Source: Omphiscola glabra
Taxonomy: Eukaryota > Mollusca > Gastropoda > Lymnaeidae
Assembly: GCA_964017045.1 (NCBI GenBank)
Contig: OZ024796.1
Coordinates: 26,103,010-26,167,009 of the forward strand
Reading direction: 5' to 3'
DNA length: 64,000 nucleotides
In this document: positions 59,097 through 64,000 of the stretch, piece by piece
Position numbering within the stretch: the stretch's first letter is position 1
How the letters are laid out: each line of letters starts with the position of its first letter
Program-made: the position numbers and the translations under genes
The notes under the pieces: generated by a model
What the model was told of the DNA's origin: nothing
Databases searched by the model: none
The model's input: only the letters and a program-made list of their open reading frames with translations

Positions 59097-59363
59097 CCAG
59101 CATCCTTTCAAGAGTTGTCAGCAAACAGAAAGCTCTGTTCAAGTGAGCACCAGCCGTGACGTCACGTAACCTCTTGTTTCTGGCCCTAGTTTATTCCTCT
59201 GATTTCAACCCGTGTTTAAACCCACGGTTCCTGCAGACATTATTTGTGAGCTTTAAAACACGAGAAAAAGACATTCTCAGATGAAGCTCGTCCAGTTTTT
59301 TTACCCTCCCCCCGGCAATAAATTACTTTCTTTTATTTTCACGAGCAACAAACTTTTAAAATA

Positions 59364-59407
<44 letters not shown>

Positions 59408-59974
59408 TTTAAAAAATCGATTGATCCAAGTTCACGAACGTGTATAGGTTCCCCCCCCCCCCACGGCGTTCAAGGTATTTTCGGTCTTATCCAATCCACA
59501 GAGGTAAAATAGCAAAAGTTACAGGGAAGACGAAAGAGAAAAAAATTCAAAGGTGAACAATAAAAGATAAGTAATAGAAAGTGGCGAGGGGGAAGGATGT
59601 GGGGAAAGTGATGGATTTGGGTGAAGATGAAAAGCATTGGGAAAAGGGGGGGGGGGGGGTAAATATGTTCAAATAAAAGGAATGGCTTTTCTTCATGATC
59701 TGTTATCACGTAGTTTTTGTTCATTTACACCCCCCACACACACACAGCGTTTCATGGTTGCTCAGTTAGATAAGGCTCCATTGACCTGCAGGCAATTGGA
59801 CCAGCAATCCATCACTCGGGAGTGTAGAATAACTTCACGAAAATAATATATTATTTATGGAGACTTTATCGAAATAGAAACCAAATTTTCAACAAAAATA
59901 AATAAATAAAATAGTAATAATCTATGTGGACTCGACTCTCTTCGCCAGGGGAGGGGGGGGGGGGGCTCCAGTAA
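59097..59974. other. Unassigned stretch with 41-bp poly(A) and poly(C)/poly(G)
   Basis: Poly(A) at 59365-59405 flanked by AACTTTTAAAA on both sides, poly(C) near 59451-59462, poly(G) near 59645-59658 and 59950-59964. No gene supported. Confidence 0.6.
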
Positions 59975-60140
59975 ATTAGACCGACTCCACGACAAGGGGA
60001 GGTAAAATAGACCGACTCCACGACAAGGGGAGGTAAAATAGACCGACTCCACGACAAGGGGAGGTAAAATAGACCGACTCCACGACAAGGGGAGGTAAAA
60101 TAGACCGACTCCACGACAAGGGGAGGTAAAATAGACCGAC
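59975..60140. repeat. 31-bp minisatellite (GACTCCACGACAAGGGGAGG)
   Basis: Five to six near-identical copies of GACTCCACGACAAGGGGAGG plus TAAAATAGACC. Confidence 0.94.
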
Positions 60141-60250
60141 TGCAGAGTCCTGAGTACCGACTGCAGAGTCCTGAGTAGTGACTGCAGAGTCCTGAGTACC
60201 GATTGCAGAGTCCTGAGTACCGACTGCAGAGTCCTGAGTAGTGACTGCTG
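60138..60250. repeat. 21-bp minisatellite (GACTGCAGAGTCCTGAGTAC)
   Basis: Five copies directly abutting the 31-bp array. The shared GACTSCA start suggests one array grew from the edge of the other. Confidence 0.92.
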
Positions 60251-60897
60251 AGTAATGCGTCACGAGTGTCGCGTACTGTTTACTAAATGCCATGCAGTGT
60301 GTGCCAAGCATAGAGTTGAGTATCGTGTACTGCAGATTTGTTAGGAAAGTAAAATTTAAGTCCATGCGAAAAATTATGAACCAGTGTTGCTTAGTGTAAA
60401 GTATTAATTTTAGTTTCTGCTCTGAGTACGGCTTTTAGTGCAAAGTATTATTTATAGTTTCTGACTGACTATAGCTGTTAGCGGTGCTCTGATTACACAT
60501 ACATAAATCAGCACTAAACATTGATATTTCTTGAGCACTTAGTACATCCTTTAGCTGAGTACCGAGTGCCAGTTACGTCAAAGGACGTAAACACAAAACG
60601 GGACCGATCTTAAAGCGCATGCCGGGAAATGGCTTTCTATAATATAAGTAAAAATTATACCTGTGTGACGTATGTTCCCGACAAAAGGAAATTAGTAAAA
60701 CATAGCATTGAAAACCTGAAAGGAGGAACGCAACAAACCAACGAACGTGTCGACAGGAAGCCTTCTCAGCAAACAAATAACAGAAGAAAAAAAAGAATTA
60801 GATTTTAAAAAATTGCATTTAGCTTAAAAGTAGTATCCCGAAAGGGCAGCAAAAGAATTTTGCTGAAATAACAACTGAAAAAAAAATTAAATGAAAA
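60251..60897. other. Unassigned stretch with a 50-bp-class duplication
   Basis: AGTGTAAAGTATTAATTTTA and AGTGCAAAGTATTATTTATA (60395-60465) are an imperfect tandem duplicate. No gene. Confidence 0.5.
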
Positions 60898-60989
60898 ATA
60901 GCAATTGCTATAGTTTATGGTTGGGGGGTCACCACAACACGAGGAACTGCATTAAAGGGTCGCGGCATTAGGAAGGTTGAGAACCACTG
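60898..60989 (+). mobile_element. SPIN-like hAT element, 5'-truncated copy
   Basis: Only the right half is present: ATGGTTGGGGGGTCACCACA, AGGGTCGCGGCATTAGGAAG and GGTTGAGAACCACTG. The left terminus is missing, so no target duplication can be tested. Confidence 0.85.
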
Positions 60990-61199
60990 ATGTAACCGGT
61001 TATTCACAATATCCATGGGAATGCGTCCTATGTCGAGGTCTTTTCGCAGCTGGTTCGAGACGAACTCACTGTTGAGATAGCAGACGTGAGGACTTGCAAC
61101 AACACGGAGACTCTCACGTGACAGTACTCACGAAGGACGCAGCTTTTATACTGAAGAACACCGTGGAAATAGTTTTGTGGCAATATATATATATATTTC

Positions 61200-62340
61200 T
61201 TTTACCCCAAGCAGGCATGGGACAAAGTATGGTGCACGGGGATCATGTCCAACTTTTAGAAACTCGGTGTCACTGAGAACCTGTATGACCAGGGTCCTTT
61301 TTCATTCTTATCGAAGCGGATGAAAGCAGACAAGTATAAGCGACAAAGTATAAAACACGGATGCACTTGAGGACGAACTCCAGCAGTGATCGGCCTTGAG
61401 ATGCACCTTGTTCCTGGCACACGTACACGATTTCCAAGGGGAACTGGTGTTACAGAATGCAGCGTTCGTTAATTATCTAGTTATATGGAGTTCGGGGAAG
61501 AATGTGTAGCAATTGCAGACGGATGCAAGAGGATCTAAACCGGATAGAAGCCAGCGATGCGAGGTGGAATATAATGGTTAACACGGATAAAACGGTTCAT
61601 TTCATTTTCACAAATAGAAGAAATCCGCTTCAGGAAAATATGAGAAAAGACTGAAATGGGATAGGACACCAACCTACACGTGGAAAGAAACTGGACCAGA
61701 TTGTCAAGCTACATAACAACGTTCGTGAAGTGTGTGCCAAAGCCACCTCTCTAAATTGAGTCGGGTGAAGAAACTGGCATGCACTAACTGGTTGGGGCGG
61801 GGGGGGGGGTGTGCAAGTCTTCTAAGAGCTCTTTGTCTTTATAAGCCTTGATTACAGACTCCCTATCCAAGCCTTTGCCGCTCAGATCTTGATGGCCTGG
61901 ATAGGATACTCAACGTCTCTCTTTGTTTTGTTGTGCTGGTCGCTCCCTTCCACGCCCATAGCCGCTGTAGAAATCTTGACATACACGGAACCACTCGGCG
62001 GAACGACACAGCACCATAGACAGAAAGGACCCCTGCTTCCAAATACAAGAGTGATGCATGGGTTAAGGCGACCAGGTTAAAGAGACCCTCCATTCTGGAT
62101 GCTGTCAATGATTTGGAGAGAAAAAAAAACCTACCCATACCCAAGATCAGGAGGAAATGTGCTGATCCCGGGGCGGGACCTCAATAAATGCTTTAATCTT
62201 CTAGATATGCGTCTGTCAATGGGAAATGCAGCGGTGACTCAGGGTGCTCAGAAAGAAGACGCTTTGAGGGCGACTGCAGCGTTCACAGACGACGTGGTTA
62301 AGGTGGCACAGTCCCCGAGCATTGAGTACCAAATTTGTAA
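61200..62340 (+). pseudogene. Decayed non-LTR retrotransposon reverse transcriptase
   Basis: Fragments in order: AWDKVWCTGIMSNF and KLGVTENLYD (61212-61290; the AFDKVW...LGVxGxLY block of reverse transcriptases), EDLNRIEASDARWNIMVNTD and KTVHFIFTNRRNPLQENM (61530-61650; the template-handling region after the catalytic YADD, itself not readable), VCAKATS (61730), then AAVEILTYTEPLGGT and RVMHGLRRPG (61950-62080) and DPPFWMLSMI. Stops and frameshifts are frequent and a poly(G) run interrupts it at 61798-61809. It resembles Jockey/I-type elements. A third LINE lineage in the window. Confidence 0.78.
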
Positions 62341-62884
62341 ATAATTCTGACGACCAACTAATGAACACACTATCATAAAAGTTGGCCAGAATGTAGCCAA
62401 GATATTGTAGATTAAGGAAAATGTAGTGTGAAGAGTTTACTGAATGAGTAATGACCTAAAAACAACGACAACAACATTTGAACCGAATTGTACATTCGCT
62501 AAAATATGAACAAAATGCACAAAATGGCCGGAACTGTAGAACTGATGTAAACCTAAGTATCATGTACACAGCTACACTAATTTCCATAGATCTAAAAGAC
62601 ATGTTGGGCTCTCGTTACACTGGTCCTTCTGGTTTGTATTTAAATATACTGAAATGAAAAATTAGCTAATTTTTTGGGGGACAAAAGCAGGATACATCCC
62701 CACATTTCTAGTCCATTATAAGAAGTAGTTAACTAATTTTTGTTCACACTATATTCCCTACATTTGTATGTGTGCAAAATTTCAGCACGATCTGAAAATA
62801 ATTGTGGAAAATAAGTGAAAACAAAATGTAGGCACAAGTGTAGTTTTTGGCAAACCTTATGCATACTAAAAAGAAATATTTTCT
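62341..62884. other. Unassigned stretch
   Basis: AT-rich, possibly transposon-derived non-coding sequence. No gene. Confidence 0.5.
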
Positions 62885-63510
62885 TACCTTAAAGCAATCA
62901 ATACCCTCCTCCTTGGTAAGGATTGCCCTCTCTTTCCCTCCTCTTTGGCAAGGATGTCCCTCTCTTTCAGCTTGTTCTTATCATTTCCCTCCTCTTTGGC
63001 AAGGATGGCCCTCTCTTTCAGCTTGTTCTTATCATTTCCCTCCTCCTTGGTAAGGATGGCCCTCCCCTTCAGCTTCTTCTTCATCATATGTACATGCTTT
63101 ACTTTACGCGGTGTTTTCTTTAAAGCTCTGTAGCTTCTTTTCCCCCACTGGTGTTGGTAGGTCCATTACACCACAAAGGTCTCTAGCTCTGATTTGTCCG
63201 CTCCTATGTTTAACATAGCAAAGGCAGTTCGCCTATTCACTGTTTACAAATGGTGATGAGTAGAAAGCAGGCTGCTTGTCACAGATTTTATTGCTGCAAT
63301 GAAATATATACTTGCTAGTCCCTTTCTTTCAATTTCATACAACCTTACAGTATAGTGACAGTGACGGCACACCAAATGCGGAGCAGTAGTGTCCCCACAG
63401 TATTGATATGTCTGTAGTTCTACTACCTTCTGGATTGTCAACATCAAAATTATAATTCTCGGCTGCATATTCTTCGTCCTTTCCAGAAGATTAATTTTCG
63501 ACATCTGACT
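62885..63510 (-). pseudogene. Decayed Mutator-like transposase fragment
   Basis: Across three frames the minus strand reads KDEEYAAENYNFDVDN, a Cys pair in VCRHC with ERKGLAS (63310-63400), CDKQPAFYSS (about 63255-63285), NRRTAFAMLNIGADKSELET (about 63175-63236), and CGVMDLPTPVGKKSY (about 63125-63172) followed by the basic KTPRKVKHVH. The order (cysteine knuckle, KGLAS, F-Y-S-S, NRRxxYAMxxIGxxxxxLETFCGxMxLPxP) matches, from memory, the Mutator-like transposase domain common in invertebrates. At least two frameshifts. The 51-bp repeat at 62905-63080 follows directly in frame. Confidence 0.6.
62905..63080. repeat. 51-bp minisatellite inside the Mutator-like remnant
   Basis: Three to four copies with TTTGGCAAGGATGGCCCTCT and CTTTCAGCTTGTTCTTATCA. 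On the minus strand it encodes an in-frame, charged 17-residue repeat (GNDKNKLKERAILAKEE). Confidence 0.92.
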
Positions 63511-63536
63511 CGCCTCCTGTACCTTTCTTTGTACTA

Positions 63537-63910
63537 CTAGAGTCAAACATCAAGGCAAACATCAAGTCAAACATCAAGTCAAACATCAAGTCAAACATCA
63601 AGTCAAATATCAATTCAAACATCAAGTCAAACATCAAGTCAAACATCAAGTCAAACATCAAGTCAAATATCAAGTCAAACATCAAGGCAAACATCAAGTC
63701 AAACATCAAGTCAAACATCAAGTCAAACATCAAGTCAAACATCAAGGCAAACATCAAGTCAAACATCAAGTCAAACATCAAGGCAAACATCAAGGCAAAC
63801 ATCAAGTCAAACATCAAGTCAAACATCAAGGCAAACATCAAGTCAAACATCAAGGCAAACATCAAGTCAAACATCAAGTCAAACATCAAGTCAAACATCA
63901 AGTCATACAT
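63537..63910. repeat. 12-bp minisatellite ATCAAGTCAAAC
   Basis: About 31 copies. AAGGC replaces AAGTC in a scattered subset. The minus MFDL/MFAL repeat frame is an artefact. Confidence 0.95.
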
Positions 63911-64000
63911 ATTTTGTTTTTTTTTGTTCGGACCTAGCGTCTACACCTGGTCACACTCAATCTCTACATTGTTAGACAGGCCAAGGTCTACTCACAGTTT
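63911..64000. other. Window edge, unassigned
   Basis: A T-run and unique sequence. Nothing recognised. Confidence 0.5.

Overview
This window looks like a gene desert from a large, repeat-rich metazoan genome. My best guess is a heterobranch or pulmonate gastropod mollusc. That guess rests on the style of the repeats, on SPIN-like hAT elements (I recall such families being reported from a pond snail as well as tetrapods and a triatomine bug), and on metazoan LINE remnants. There are no bacterial operons, no tRNA or rRNA genes, no CRISPR array and no convincing intact host gene. Almost every long open frame is a by-product of a tandem repeat whose period is divisible by three or lacks stop codons.

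Tandem repeats: by my hand count about 37 arrays, almost all from unrelated families with periods of 8 to about 70 bp, cover roughly a quarter of the 64 kb. The largest are a 44-bp array (27950-29570), an 8-bp TCTCAATG array (18255-19505), a 54-bp array (55590-56515), a 22-bp array (26715-27600), a 43-bp hairpin array (10600-11300), a 57-bp array (15368-16035) and a 19-bp array carrying CACGTG in most units (7103-7582). Long poly(C)/poly(G) runs are scattered throughout.

Transposable elements: nine hAT-type elements or MITEs can be bounded by terminal inverted repeats. Four have perfect 8-bp target-site duplications and five have degenerate ones: 8162-8361 and 20130-20324 (SPIN-like), 23492-23683, 24588-24752 and 35910-36062 (one CAGTGGCGTAGCG family), 32901-33685, 41948-42110, 42153-44273 (with a decayed transposase) and 49769-50314. 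A solo LTR (31040-31789, 5-bp duplication TAGAG) interrupts a 64-bp tandem repeat, and removing it restores the 64-bp period exactly. Decayed LINE reverse transcriptases lie at 26285-26540 (-), 35316-35692 (-), 43336-43755 (+) and 61200-62340 (+). A Mutator-like transposase remnant lies at 62885-63510 (-).

Layout: 1-5.6 kb holds dispersed and tandem repeats plus a duplicated open frame. 6-16.7 kb is mostly minisatellites. 18-30 kb is a satellite-dense core. 30-36 kb holds the solo LTR, a hAT element and a LINE fragment. 39-45.7 kb is a nested transposon cluster that splits a 40-bp array. 49-60 kb holds a hAT element, LTR-like promoter fragments and more arrays. 61-64 kb is a graveyard of LINE and Mutator-like coding remnants ending in a 12-bp array. 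I see no gene network here; what can be read is the order in which the repeats invaded one another.
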